A DNA stretch of 64,000 nt from Pannonibacter sp051860505 (GCF_051860505.1 NZ_JBHYDX010000002.1:62001-126000); one strand, 5' to 3'; positions 25,186-33,858 are shown, counted from the stretch's first letter. The notes: generated by a model not told the origin, from the sequence alone. Made by a program: numbers and translations.

Positions 25186-25243
25186 AAGGGGGAGGGGTAC
25201 AAGTGCCAAGGCCTAGGGTGATGTCGATTGATGGGAGCGGGAA

Positions 25244-25612
25244 ATGGCACCGACGCAAGTCAAACGGCCAGCAATCACGCGGGCAAGACGACTGCGGGAG
25301 GCCATGACCGATGGGGAGCGGAGGCTGTGGCAGAGCCTGAAGACGTTTCGGCTTCTGTACGGGTTCCATATCCGCAGGCAGGTGCCAATCGGGCCCTACA
25401 CAGCAGATTTCGCCTGCCATGCCGCACGGCTGGTGATCGAGATCGACGGGGAATGGCATGAAGAAGCTGGACGCCGGCAGAGAGACAAGCTGAGGGACGA
25501 GTGGATGGCGCAAGCCGGTTACCGAACTCTGCGCATATCGAGTGGCGACCTGAGCGAGAATTTTGACGGGTGTTTGAACCTGATCCTGACTGACCTAGGG
25601 GGACTGAAATGA
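25244..25612 (+). CDS. DUF559 / Vsr-like endonuclease domain protein
   Basis: The 122-aa protein has the DUF559 layout: MTDGERRLWQSLKTFRL, then GFHIRRQVPIGPYTADFACH and ARLVIEIDGEWHEE, and a final AGYRTLRIS. The D and ExD residues in these blocks match the PD-(D/E)XK nuclease core shared with Vsr mismatch endonucleases. The biological role of DUF559 is not established. GGGAG precedes the ATG at 25244. Its stop overlaps the start of the ABC ATPase by 4 bp, so it was inserted into, or captured by, the transport operon. It directly follows the tandem repeat array. Confidence 0.85.
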   Translation: MAPTQVKRPAITRARRLREAMTDGERRLWQSLKTFRLLYGFHIRRQVPIGPYTADFACHAARLVIEIDGEWHEEAGRRQRDKLRDEWMAQAGYRTLRISSGDLSENFDGCLNLILTDLGGLK

Positions 25613-26436
25613 ACGCAACGGCCATGAAACATCCCCCCGCCCCACATGGGGACCGGGCCGGGCCTGTGATTGATATCGAGAAGCTGTCGCTGACCTTCGA
25701 GACCAATGACGGGCCGGTCCATGCCCTGTCCAACATCGACCTAAAGATCGAAGAGGGCGACTTTGTCTCCTTCATCGGTCCGTCGGGCTGTGGCAAGACC
25801 ACGCTCTTGCGGGTCATCGCCGATCTGGAACAGCCGACGGCCGGCAGGATTGCCGTCAATGGCATGAGCCCGGAAGAGGCGCGGCTGAACCGGGCCTATG
25901 GCTATGTGTTCCAGGCGCCCGCGCTGTATCCCTGGCGGACGATAGCCGGCAATGTTGCCCTGCCGCTTGAAATTATGGGGCTGGAGCGGACGGAACGCGA
26001 GGCGCGGATCGCGCGCAACATGGACCTGGTCAACCTCAAGGGCTTTGAGAAAAAATTCCCATGGCAATTGTCGGGTGGCATGCAGCAGCGTGCGTCCATC
26101 GCCCGCGCGTTGGCTGTCGAGCCGAAGCTGCTGCTGATGGACGAGCCCTTCGGCGCACTGGACGAGATCGTCCGCGATCATCTCAATGACCAGTTGCACC
26201 AGCTCTGGGCCAAGACCAACAAGACGGTGGTCTTCGTCACCCATTCGATCCCGGAAGCGGTCTACCTGTCGACCAAGATCGTGGTGCTCTGCCCACGCCC
26301 CGGCCGGATCTATGATGTGATCGAAAGCGACCTGCCCCGCCAGCGCACGCTCGATATCCGCGAGACGCCAGAGTTCCTGAAGATTGCCCACCGTGTCCGC
26401 GAGGGGCTGAAGGCGGGGCATTCCTATGACGACTGA
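25609..26436 (+). CDS. ABC transporter ATP-binding protein (NitT/SsuB/Tau type)
   Basis: The 275-aa ATPase has Walker A GPSGCGKTT (residues 57-65), signature LSGGMQQR, Walker B LLLMDEPFGALDE and the switch VFVTHSIPEAVYL. The sequence resembles importers of nitrate, sulfonate, taurine and thiamine precursors, a group that also includes pyrimidine and hydantoin transporters. Beside the degradation genes it most likely energises uptake of a pyrimidine or related compound. An in-frame second ATG six codons in is possible. Stop and next start overlap by 11 bp. Confidence 0.9.
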   Translation: MNATAMKHPPAPHGDRAGPVIDIEKLSLTFETNDGPVHALSNIDLKIEEGDFVSFIGPSGCGKTTLLRVIADLEQPTAGRIAVNGMSPEEARLNRAYGYVFQAPALYPWRTIAGNVALPLEIMGLERTEREARIARNMDLVNLKGFEKKFPWQLSGGMQQRASIARALAVEPKLLLMDEPFGALDEIVRDHLNDQLHQLWAKTNKTVVFVTHSIPEAVYLSTKIVVLCPRPGRIYDVIESDLPRQRTLDIRETPEFLKIAHRVREGLKAGHSYDD

Positions 26437-27343
26437 GGCTTCTCCGCGTCCGCTCTCCCCTTTCGCCGGGCTCATGTCGGGCACGACTGGCCCTGTGCTG
26501 GTGGTGGTGCTTGCGATCATAGCCATCTGGTATGTGGCAACCGTTGCCCTCAATGCCCCGTTCCAACGCGACATTTATTCCCGCGCCGGCCAGGCCGACG
26601 TCCCCTTCACCCAGCTTCTGGCCGATACGCTGGCGCAGGAGCGACCGGTTCTGCCCTCGCCGCATCAGGTGGCCGGCGAGATCTGGGACACGACCGTCAA
26701 CAAGAAGATCACCTCCAACCGCAGCCTGATCCATCACACCGGCATCACCCTCACCTCGACCTTGACCGGCTTTGTCATGGGCACGCTGCTCGGCATCGGC
26801 CTTGCTGTCCTCGTCGTGCATTCGCGCGTGCTCGACATGTCGCTGATGCCCTGGGTGATCTCCTCGCAGACGATCCCGATCCTCGCCATCGCGCCGATGA
26901 TCATCGTGGTGCTGAATGCGGTCGGAATTTCCGGGCTGATCCCGAAGGCAATGATCTCGACCTATCTGTCGTTCTTTCCTGTGACGGTCGGCATGGTGAA
27001 AGGCCTGCGTTCACCTGAACTCATCCACCTCGATCTGATGCGCACCTACAGCGCCAGCCGGGCCGAGACCTTCTGGAAGCTGCGGTTGCCCTATGCGGTG
27101 CCGTATCTGTTTGCCTCGATGAAGGTTGGCATTGCTGCCAGCCTCGTCGGCGCCATTGTCGGCGAACTGCCGACGGGCGCTGTGGCCGGGCTCGGGTCTC
27201 GCCTACTTTCAGGGTCCTATTATGGCCAGACGCTGCAGATCTGGTCGGCACTGATCGTGGCCGCGGTCGTTGCCGGGCTGCTGGTCACCCTGATCGGGCT
27301 GCTGGAGAAACTCACGCTGACGCGGATGGGGATGAACCGATGA
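26426..27343 (+). CDS. ABC transporter permease (BPD type), first
   Basis: The 305-aa membrane protein has an N-terminal helix near residues 18-38, a ~60-residue linker that probably faces the periplasm, then five to six helices and the EAA loop with YSASRAETFWKLRLPYAVPY, which docks on the ATPase. It overlaps the ATPase gene by 11 bp and the next permease by 4 bp. It likely forms a heterodimer with that permease. Confidence 0.9.
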   Translation: MTTEASPRPLSPFAGLMSGTTGPVLVVVLAIIAIWYVATVALNAPFQRDIYSRAGQADVPFTQLLADTLAQERPVLPSPHQVAGEIWDTTVNKKITSNRSLIHHTGITLTSTLTGFVMGTLLGIGLAVLVVHSRVLDMSLMPWVISSQTIPILAIAPMIIVVLNAVGISGLIPKAMISTYLSFFPVTVGMVKGLRSPELIHLDLMRTYSASRAETFWKLRLPYAVPYLFASMKVGIAASLVGAIVGELPTGAVAGLGSRLLSGSYYGQTLQIWSALIVAAVVAGLLVTLIGLLEKLTLTRMGMNR

Positions 27344-28485
27344 GCACGATTGCCGCGGGCCAGCCCCGCATCGACACGCCCGCGCTGCTGGCGATCACCG
27401 TCCTCGTCTTCGCGGTGCTGGGCCTGACCGGGACGGCCTTCCGCCCGGATCTGGGTGCGCTGGACCTGCCCCGGCTTGCCATCGTGGTCACGGTGCTTGC
27501 CATTCTTGGCGTGCGCTACACGCTGGGATTTGCCCGCCACAAGCTCGGCGATGTCATCATCGGAGCGGTGACCGCCCTCTCCGCCTGGTTCCTTGTCGGC
27601 ACTGCCGGCAAACATCCCGGCCAGGCCGCCTTCGGCTTCTGGTGCCTGACACTGGCCACCTGGGCAGCGGCCTGGCTGTTCGTCGAACGTCTTGCGCATT
27701 GGCGCGGCCTGTCGCCCACTGCGCAGAAGCTGGTCAATCTGGCGATCCCACTGATCTTCGGTGTCACAGTGCTGGTGCTGTGGCAGCTTGTCGTGGTCGG
27801 TGCCGGAATCCCGCAGGTGCTGCTGCCCTCCCCCGGTGCCATCGGCGCGCGGCTGGTCAGCTCGGTGCCGGTGCTCTGGGCCGACTTCCAGCAGACCTTC
27901 CTGAAGGCGGTGCTGGCCGGCTATGCCATCGGCTGCGGCAGCGCCTTTGTCGTGGCGATCCTGATCGACCGGGTGCCGTTCCTGCGCCGGGGCCTGCTGC
28001 CGATCGGCAACCTGGTCTCGGCCCTGCCGATCATCGGCGTCGCCCCGATCATGGTGATGTGGTTCGGCTTCGACTGGCCGTCAAAGGCTGCGGTCGTCAT
28101 CATCATGACCTTCTTCCCGATGCTGGTGAACACGGTGGCAGGGCTCGCCGCAGCTGACGCCATGCAGAAGGACCTGATGCGCACCTATGCGGCCTCCTAC
28201 TGGCAGACGCTGGTCAAATTGCGCCTGCCGATGGCCCTGCCCTTCATCTTCAACGCGCTGAAGATCAACTCCACCCTCGCCATGATCGGCGCGATTGTGG
28301 CCGAGTTCTTCGGCACACCAATCGTCGGCATGGGGTTCCGCATCTCCACGGAAGTGGGGCGCATGAACCTCGACATGGTCTGGGCCGAGATCGCGGTCGC
28401 GGCGCTGGCTGGCTCGCTGTTTTACGCGGCCGTCGCCCTGATCGAGCGCATCGCCACGTTCTGGCATCCCTCGCAGCGCGGCTGA
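27340..28485 (+). CDS. ABC transporter permease (BPD type), second, with N-terminal extension
   Basis: The 381-aa protein has about 130 extra N-terminal residues containing four or so hydrophobic helices (ALLAITVLVFAVLGL, LAIVVTVLAILGVRY, VIIGAVTALSAWFLV, WCLTLATWAAAWLFV) before the usual permease domain. The EAA loop reads YAASYWQTLVKLRLPMALPF. It is the last gene of the operon. No solute-binding protein gene follows, which is unusual for this importer family. Confidence 0.9.
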   Translation: MSTIAAGQPRIDTPALLAITVLVFAVLGLTGTAFRPDLGALDLPRLAIVVTVLAILGVRYTLGFARHKLGDVIIGAVTALSAWFLVGTAGKHPGQAAFGFWCLTLATWAAAWLFVERLAHWRGLSPTAQKLVNLAIPLIFGVTVLVLWQLVVVGAGIPQVLLPSPGAIGARLVSSVPVLWADFQQTFLKAVLAGYAIGCGSAFVVAILIDRVPFLRRGLLPIGNLVSALPIIGVAPIMVMWFGFDWPSKAAVVIIMTFFPMLVNTVAGLAAADAMQKDLMRTYAASYWQTLVKLRLPMALPFIFNALKINSTLAMIGAIVAEFFGTPIVGMGFRISTEVGRMNLDMVWAEIAVAALAGSLFYAAVALIERIATFWHPSQRG

Positions 28486-28505
28486 GCGGGCCGAACCGGC
28501 ATAGG

Positions 28506-28542
28506 CACCTGGCCGGGAAGCCTGTAGGCTCCCGGCCAGGTG
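28506..28542 (+). terminator. Large hairpin after the ABC operon
   Basis: A perfect 12-bp stem (28506-28517 with 28531-28542) encloses a second 4-bp stem (AGCC/GGCT). It lies 21 bp beyond the last permease gene. There is no T run, so it may be a factor-assisted terminator or a 3'-end stabiliser. Confidence 0.5.
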
Positions 28543-28573
28543 ATTCCGTCTGATCTGCCTTGCAAGGACCGCC

Positions 28574-29413
28574 ATGAAGCCCGGCCGCGACATTTCCGTT
28601 CTCATCAACATTATGGCAGCGCTGCGCACCCCTGTGACGGGCTGCCCCTGGGACCTGGAGCAGGATTTCTCCACCATCGCCCCCTACACGGTCGAGGAAG
28701 CCTACGAGGTGGCGGAGGCAATCAGCCGCAACGACCTCGATGACCTGCGCGAGGAACTGGGCGATCTGCTGTTGCAGGTGGTCTATCATTCGCGCATGGC
28801 CGAGGAACAGGGAGCCTTCAGCTTCCCCGATGTGGTGGAAGCGATCACGAAGAAGATGATCCGCCGGCATCCGCATGTCTTCGGCGACGACACCGCCCGC
28901 AGCTCCGGCATGGCCAAGGGCATGTGGGACCGCATCAAGGCCGAGGAAAAGGCCGAGCGCAAGGAACGCCGCGCGGCTCTTGGTATGGCCGATACAGAAC
29001 CTGGTTATCTCGATGCGGTGCCCTCCGCCTTCCCGGCCCTGATGGAGGCGGAAAAGATCCAGCGGCGGGCCGCCCGCGTCGGCTTCGACTGGGACAGCTT
29101 TGCGCCTGTCATCGCCAAGATCCGGGAAGAACTGGACGAGCTGGAAGCCGAGCTGAAGGACCACACCGCGCCTGCCGTCACCGGCAACGTGCCGGACGCG
29201 ATCAAGGACGAGATGGGCGACGTGCTGTTTGCGCTGGCGAACCTTGCCCGTCATCTGGACGTGGAGCCGGAAGACGCGCTGAAGCGGACCAACGCCAAGT
29301 TCCGCCGCCGCTTTGCTGCCATCGAGGCCGAAGCCACCCGCCGCGGCGTTGCGCTGGAGGACATGACACTCGATGAGATGGAAGCGGTCTGGCAGGCGGC
29401 GAAGGGGAAGTGA
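28574..29413 (+). CDS. mazG: Nucleoside triphosphate pyrophosphohydrolase MazG
   Basis: MazG hydrolyses (d)NTPs to monophosphates, a house-cleaning role. The 279-aa protein has two MazG domains: the first with CPWDLEQDFSTIAPYTVEEAYE and EELGDLLLQVVYH (metal-binding E/D), the second with EMGDVLFALANLARHL. A linker rich in K, E and R separates them. AAGGA precedes the ATG. It is convergent with hflX and in many relatives sits next to it. Confidence 0.94.
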   Translation: MKPGRDISVLINIMAALRTPVTGCPWDLEQDFSTIAPYTVEEAYEVAEAISRNDLDDLREELGDLLLQVVYHSRMAEEQGAFSFPDVVEAITKKMIRRHPHVFGDDTARSSGMAKGMWDRIKAEEKAERKERRAALGMADTEPGYLDAVPSAFPALMEAEKIQRRAARVGFDWDSFAPVIAKIREELDELEAELKDHTAPAVTGNVPDAIKDEMGDVLFALANLARHLDVEPEDALKRTNAKFRRRFAAIEAEATRRGVALEDMTLDEMEAVWQAAKGK

Positions 29414-29478
29414 GCCGACCAATTAGCAGGCCAGGATTTTTTGGCACGATCTCCAGCCGGTCTGCTGGCGTGCCCTCC

Positions 29479-29510
29479 TGACAGGTCCCGGCACAAGGCC
29501 GGGACGGCGC
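29479..29510 (-). repeat. REP-like palindromic element, copy 3
   Basis: Matches copy 2 (23013) with GCACAAGGCC in place of GCTCAAGGCC in the loop. It lies in the 283-bp mazG-hflX convergent gap, which shows no gene. Confidence 0.65.
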
Positions 29511-29610
29511 AGTCACTGAGTTGCTGGCGGCGCAATAGCCGGGTTGCTGCAGCGCCACCGGCCTGCGTTGCGGGTTTGTAGTGCGGGAAATCTGGAGGGA
29601 CAGCTTTTCT

Positions 29611-29646
29611 CCGCGCTGCCCCGGCCTTGTGCCGGGGCCTGTCATG
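29611..29646 (+). repeat. REP-like palindromic element, copy 4
   Basis: A diverged copy in the forward orientation (CCGCGCTGCCCCGGCCTTGT then GCCGGGGCCTGTCATGG). With copy 3 it forms an inverted pair, the same architecture as copies 1 and 2 but facing the opposite way. Confidence 0.6.
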
Positions 29647-29696
29647 GGGCCTCAGCTTGCAAGACGTTCACTGCCAGAGATCAGTTGCTGTCAGCT

Positions 29697-31103
29697 TCAC
29701 TCCGCCCCTTCAATGAACGCACCATAGCGCGCCCGGAAGTTGCCGCGCTGCTTGTCGGAGACGCGCACGGTCAGTTCGATGCCCTCGTCCGTGTCCTCGC
29801 GCGCCAGAACCTCGGCGATCTGGTAGAGACCGGCCAGCAGGTGACCGTCGGTAACGGGCAGAACGAGATCGAACCGGTCATCGCCAAGGGCGACGAAATT
29901 CTCGATCCGCGCGAGCAAGGCATCGACACCATCGCCCGTGAGCGCAGAAAGAGCGATCGCGCCTTCGGGCCCGTTCGCCTCCAGCAGCTTGCCTTGGCGT
30001 TCAGCATCAAGACAGTCGATCTTGTTCCAGACCTCGACGATGGGTGCACCGGTCTGCGCGCTGACACCGAGGGCCTCCAGCGTGCGGGAGACGTCGACCG
30101 CCTGGGCTTCTGTATCCAGATGGCTGATGTCGCGCACATGCAGGATGAGATCGGCTTCCAGCACCTCTTCCAGCGTCGCGCGGAAGGCGGCGACCAGATG
30201 GGTCGGCAGTTCCGAGATGAAGCCCACGGTGTCGGACAGGATGACCTCGCGGCCGTGCGGCAGCTTGATCCGGCGCAGGGTGGGATCGAGCGTCGCGAAC
30301 AGCAGGTCCTTGGCAAAGACCTCGGACGAGGTCAGCCGGTTGAACAGTGTCGACTTGCCGGCGTTGGTGTAGCCGACGAGTGCCACCACCGGCTGGGGGA
30401 TCTTCTTGCGCTTCTTGCGGTGCAGGTCGCGGGTGCGCCGCACCTGCTCCAGCTCACGCTCCAGCCGCAGGATCTTGTCCTGGATCTGGCGGCGGTCGGC
30501 TTCAATCTGGGTTTCACCCGGGCCGCCCATGAAGCCGACACCGCCGCGCTGGCGTTCAAGGTGGGTCCAGGAACGCACGAGCCGGCTCTTCTGCCAGCTG
30601 AGATGGGCCAGATCGACCTGCAGCCGGCCTTCCTTGGTGCGGGCGCGGGCACCGAAGATTTCCAGGATCAGACCGGTCCGGTCGATCACCTTGGTCTTCA
30701 GTTCCTTTTCCAGATTGCGCTGCTGGATCGGTGTCAGCGCATGGTCGACCACGACCACGTCGACCTCATGCGCCTCGACGAGAGCCGCGATCTCCTCGAC
30801 CTTGCCGGTGCCGAGCAAAGTCGCCGGACGGCGCTTGGGGATCTTGACGATGAGGGCATCGACAATGTCGAGTTCGATGGCCGCGCACAGGCCAACCGCT
30901 TCCTCGAGCCGGGCTTCCGGCGTACGGACGGCGGATGCATCGGTTTCGCTGCCCCGTACCGTCTTGTCGGCCGTGATCGGCTCGATCACCAGGGTACGGG
31001 AAATCGGCGTGCGCCGATCCATGTCTGGCCCACGCTCGCCCGGCGCGGTCTCGCCGCGCCGGCGTTCGCCCGAGGGGCCATCAGATCTGGGAGTTTGCGT
31101 CAA
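29697..31103 (-). CDS. hflX: Ribosome-associated GTPase HflX
   Basis: HflX binds the 50S subunit and splits stalled ribosomes. The protein has an N-terminal HflX domain (residues ~40-190, with VDVVVVDHALTPIQQRNLEKE), the glycine-rich GGVGFMGGPGETQIE helix region, a G domain with GYTNAGKST, DTVGFI and WNKID, and a short C-terminal domain. The frame opens at a TTG at 31103 directly after hfq (468 aa); an ATG at 31022 would give 441 aa and is a fair alternative. The hfq-hflX order is conserved in proteobacteria. Confidence 0.94.
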   Translation of the reverse strand: MTQTPRSDGPSGERRRGETAPGERGPDMDRRTPISRTLVIEPITADKTVRGSETDASAVRTPEARLEEAVGLCAAIELDIVDALIVKIPKRRPATLLGTGKVEEIAALVEAHEVDVVVVDHALTPIQQRNLEKELKTKVIDRTGLILEIFGARARTKEGRLQVDLAHLSWQKSRLVRSWTHLERQRGGVGFMGGPGETQIEADRRQIQDKILRLERELEQVRRTRDLHRKKRKKIPQPVVALVGYTNAGKSTLFNRLTSSEVFAKDLLFATLDPTLRRIKLPHGREVILSDTVGFISELPTHLVAAFRATLEEVLEADLILHVRDISHLDTEAQAVDVSRTLEALGVSAQTGAPIVEVWNKIDCLDAERQGKLLEANGPEGAIALSALTGDGVDALLARIENFVALGDDRFDLVLPVTDGHLLAGLYQIAEVLAREDTDEGIELTVRVSDKQRGNFRARYGAFIEGAE

Positions 31104-31361
31104 TCAGGCGCCCGCTTTGTCGGAGCCTTCTTCGCCCGGTTCGAACAGCTGAACCGGACCATTGGGCATGATCGTCGAAATTGCATGCTTGTAGACCAGC
31201 TGCGAATGTCCGTCACGGCGCAGCAGGACGCAGAAATTGTCGAACCAGGTCACAACACCCTGCAACTTGACACCGTTGATCAGGAAGATTGTGAGCGGGA
31301 TCTTCTGCTTGCGAAGATGATTCAGAAAAGTGTCTTGGAGATTCTGCGCACGCTCAGCCAT
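31104..31361 (-). CDS. hfq: RNA chaperone Hfq
   Basis: Hfq is a hexameric Sm-like protein that pairs small RNAs with mRNAs. The 85-aa protein begins MAERAQNLQDTFLNHLRKQ and has Sm1 (VKLQGVVTWFDNFCVLL) and the Sm2 motif YKHAIST. The ATG at 31361 gives the standard N-terminus; upstream residues in frame are not Hfq-like. The 171-bp gap to dat should contain its promoter. hflX follows immediately. Confidence 0.97.
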   Translation of the reverse strand: MAERAQNLQDTFLNHLRKQKIPLTIFLINGVKLQGVVTWFDNFCVLLRRDGHSQLVYKHAISTIMPNGPVQLFEPGEEGSDKAGA

Positions 31362-31532
31362 GAGTCTTCTTATCCTGTATCTGCCACATGCGGCCGGGGC
31401 ATCTGGCAATTGCTTTTTTTACGCAGGGGAGCGAGGCCTTGAACACAAACGCTGCCGCCTCTCCCGGCTGCACCGGGTCCGCCCTGAGACTATATCAAGT
31501 CAGCTATGCTGCCCCACTACTATTTCACACGT

Positions 31533-32399
31533 TTAGCGGATTTCTTCCAGATGGCTCGCCGTGTGAAATGCTTGGCGCAAACCGGTTGCAATGCTGCCCG
31601 GGTGCCCATTGCCGATTGGCCGTCCATCGAGCTGAACCACCGGCATCACAAGCGTGGAGGCAGCAGTCACAAAGGCTTCGCGGGCCTCAAATGCTTCCTC
31701 AAGCGTAAAGGCGCGTTCCTCGAATCGAATGCCTTCGCGCGCCACCAGGTCCAGAACCACCGCCCGGGTGATGCCCTTCAGGATGCCGCTCTCGGCCGGC
31801 CGGGTCACCAACACGCCGTCCTTCGTGACGATCCAGGCATTGGTCGAGCCGCCTTCGGTGACATGGCCGGTCGCATCGACGTACCAGGCCTCCTTGGCAC
31901 CCTGCTCGCGCGCATATTGCTTGGCAAGGACATTGGGCAGCAGGCCGACCGTCTTGATATCGACGCGCGGCCAGCGGTTTTCAGGATGGCTGACGACGGC
32001 AATCCCGGTCTCGGCCTGCGTGTCGCCCGCGCGCGGGTTGGTCGACTTCGCTGTAATCACAATCGATGGCGGTACATCGCCTGCAGGGAAGAAGTGATCG
32101 CGCCGGGCGACACCACGGGTCACCTGCATGTAGACGAGGCCGTGGCGGACGCGGTTGCGGCGGATCACTTCCTTCATGACAAAGGTCAGCGCCCGCCGCG
32201 TCATCGGCATGGCGATGCGCAGTTCCCGCAAGGACCGCTCCAGCCGGTCCAGATGGCGCGGGCCATCGACCAGATTGCCCTGCCAGACCTCGCAGACCTC
32301 ATAGACACCGTCGGCAAACTGATAGCCACGGTCCTCGATATGCACTGAAGCGGAAGCGTGGGCGGCGTATTCGCCGTTTACATAAGCAATTCGGCTCAT
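31533..32399 (-). CDS. dat: D-amino acid aminotransferase (class IV PLP enzyme)
   Basis: The 288-aa enzyme has the fold-type IV layout: YVNGEYAAHASASVHIEDRG, the PLP lysine in RVDIKTVGLLPNVLAK (about Lys149), and VTEGGSTNAWIV. It resembles D-alanine transaminases rather than branched-chain enzymes, so it probably interconverts D-amino acids and 2-oxo acids. It lies between trkA and hfq, the standard order in this group of bacteria. Confidence 0.9.
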   Translation of the reverse strand: MSRIAYVNGEYAAHASASVHIEDRGYQFADGVYEVCEVWQGNLVDGPRHLDRLERSLRELRIAMPMTRRALTFVMKEVIRRNRVRHGLVYMQVTRGVARRDHFFPAGDVPPSIVITAKSTNPRAGDTQAETGIAVVSHPENRWPRVDIKTVGLLPNVLAKQYAREQGAKEAWYVDATGHVTEGGSTNAWIVTKDGVLVTRPAESGILKGITRAVVLDLVAREGIRFEERAFTLEEAFEAREAFVTAASTLVMPVVQLDGRPIGNGHPGSIATGLRQAFHTASHLEEIR

Positions 32400-32441
32400 G
32401 ATCCTGTCCCTGAAACATTCTGAAAGGGTGAGCCTCGCGGC

Positions 32442-33818
32442 TCAGAAAAACTCTAGGCTGACGCGGAACATCTGCTCGACCTGACGCACGCGATTGGCCA
32501 TGGCAAAGATGACGATACGGTCCCGCGCCTGGATCTGCATCCCGCCATTCGGCATCAGCACCTTGCCGGAACGGAACACGGCGCCGATGCGGATCCCGTC
32601 CGGAAGATCGATGTCGCGCAACGGCCGGCCAACCAGCGGCGAGGTTTCAAGTGCCTCGGCCTCGATGACTTCCGCCGCACCATTTTGCAGCGAATGCACG
32701 CCGCGAATACGACCGCGCCGGACGTGTTGCAGGATCCGTGAAATCGTGACCGTGCGCGGGCTGATATAGGCATCAATTCCGAGCGCATTGGCAAAGGCCG
32801 GATAGCTCGGGTTGTTGAGCAGCGACAGGTTGCGCCGGCAGCCCATCTTCTTGGCCATGACGCAGGACAGGATGTTGACCTCGTCATCATTGGTCAGGGC
32901 CACCATTGTATCGGCGGCAGAGACGTCGGCTTCCTCAAGGATGGCCTGGTCCAGCGCCGAGCCATGCAGGATGACCGAGCGCTTCAGTTCATTGGCAATG
33001 CCAACCGCGCGTTCCCGCGAGGATTCGATCACCTTGATGCGCGTCTTCGACTGCCGCTGTTCCAGCGCCTTGGCAACATAGAGGCCGATGTTGCCGCCGC
33101 CGGCGATGACCACGCGATTGGCCTCCGGCTCCTCGTGCCCGAAAATGCCCAGGGTTCGGCGCACCTGGTCGCGCCGGGCAACCACATAGGCAAGGTCATC
33201 GACCAGAAGCTGGTCGGAACTTTTGGGAACGAACAGCTTGCCCCCACGGAATACACCAACGACAACCGCGCCGAGGTCCGGGAACAGGTCGGTGAGCTGC
33301 TGCAGCGGCGTATCGACGACGGGACAGTCTTCCTGGCAGACGATGCCCACCATCACCACCTGGTCATCGGCAAACCGCACGGTTTCGGCGGCGCCCGGCA
33401 GGGCCAGACGACGCAGCACCATGTCGCCCACCTCGATTTCCGGCGAGATGATCACGTCGATCGGCAGATGCTCACGGGCAAACAGATTGCTCCAGCGGCC
33501 CTGCAAGTAGCTCTGGGCGCGCACGCGGGCGACCTTGGTCGGCACGTTGAACAGGGAATGAGCCACCTGGCAGGCGACCATGTTGACCTCGTCATAGAGG
33601 GTCACCGCGATGATCATGTCAGCCTGGTCGGCGCCGGCCTGGGCCAGCACGTCCGGATGGGCGCCGTTGCCGACAAAGCCGCGCACATCGAGCTGATCAC
33701 TGATCGCGTTGACGAGTTTGGGCGAGGAATCGATCACCGAGACATCGTTCTGCTCGGCAGCAAGACGCTCTGCAATGCCGTATCCGACCTGTCCGGCTCC
33801 GCAAATGACGACTTTCAT
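32442..33818 (-). CDS. trkA: Trk potassium uptake system regulatory subunit TrkA
   Basis: TrkA binds NAD(H)/ATP and gates the TrkH K+ channel at the inner membrane. The 458-aa protein has two RCK units, each with a Rossmann start: KVVICGAGQVGYGIAERLA (residue 2) and RVVIAGGGNIGLYVAKALE (about 232), and two RCK-C parts. No trkH is adjacent. It sits between ntrX and dat on one strand, 40 bp after ntrX, so cotranscription with ntrYX is likely. Confidence 0.95.
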   Translation of the reverse strand: MKVVICGAGQVGYGIAERLAAEQNDVSVIDSSPKLVNAISDQLDVRGFVGNGAHPDVLAQAGADQADMIIAVTLYDEVNMVACQVAHSLFNVPTKVARVRAQSYLQGRWSNLFAREHLPIDVIISPEIEVGDMVLRRLALPGAAETVRFADDQVVMVGIVCQEDCPVVDTPLQQLTDLFPDLGAVVVGVFRGGKLFVPKSSDQLLVDDLAYVVARRDQVRRTLGIFGHEEPEANRVVIAGGGNIGLYVAKALEQRQSKTRIKVIESSRERAVGIANELKRSVILHGSALDQAILEEADVSAADTMVALTNDDEVNILSCVMAKKMGCRRNLSLLNNPSYPAFANALGIDAYISPRTVTISRILQHVRRGRIRGVHSLQNGAAEVIEAEALETSPLVGRPLRDIDLPDGIRIGAVFRSGKVLMPNGGMQIQARDRIVIFAMANRVRQVEQMFRVSLEFF

Positions 33819-33858
33819 CGGAACGAACTCCCGAAAGACTCAGAGGCGCAAACGCGCA

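Larger units (their letters stand above)
24578..25240. repeat. Three tandem ~230-bp GC-rich repeats
   Basis: Three direct copies can be aligned by shared landmarks: TTGCAAGGGT at 24671, 24902 and 25131, and GGAGGGGTAC at 24731, 24962 and 25191 (periods 231 and 229 bp). Each unit has a C-run/G-run palindrome, a GGTTGCAAGGGTGGAGGG segment, a second C-run palindrome and TACAAGTGGCAAGGCC(T)TGGGTGATGT. Open frames crossing the repeats on the minus strand are proline-rich artefacts. The array lies between dihydropyrimidinase and a DUF559 nuclease gene. Confidence 0.9.

Noticed and set aside
24578..25240. CRISPR array
   Set aside because: Units are ~230 bp direct repeats without unique spacers of regular length, and no cas genes are near.
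29590..29660. Possible transposon end or attachment site
   Set aside because: The inverted repeats here match the REP-like element seen elsewhere in the window; no transposase, integrase or target duplication was found.
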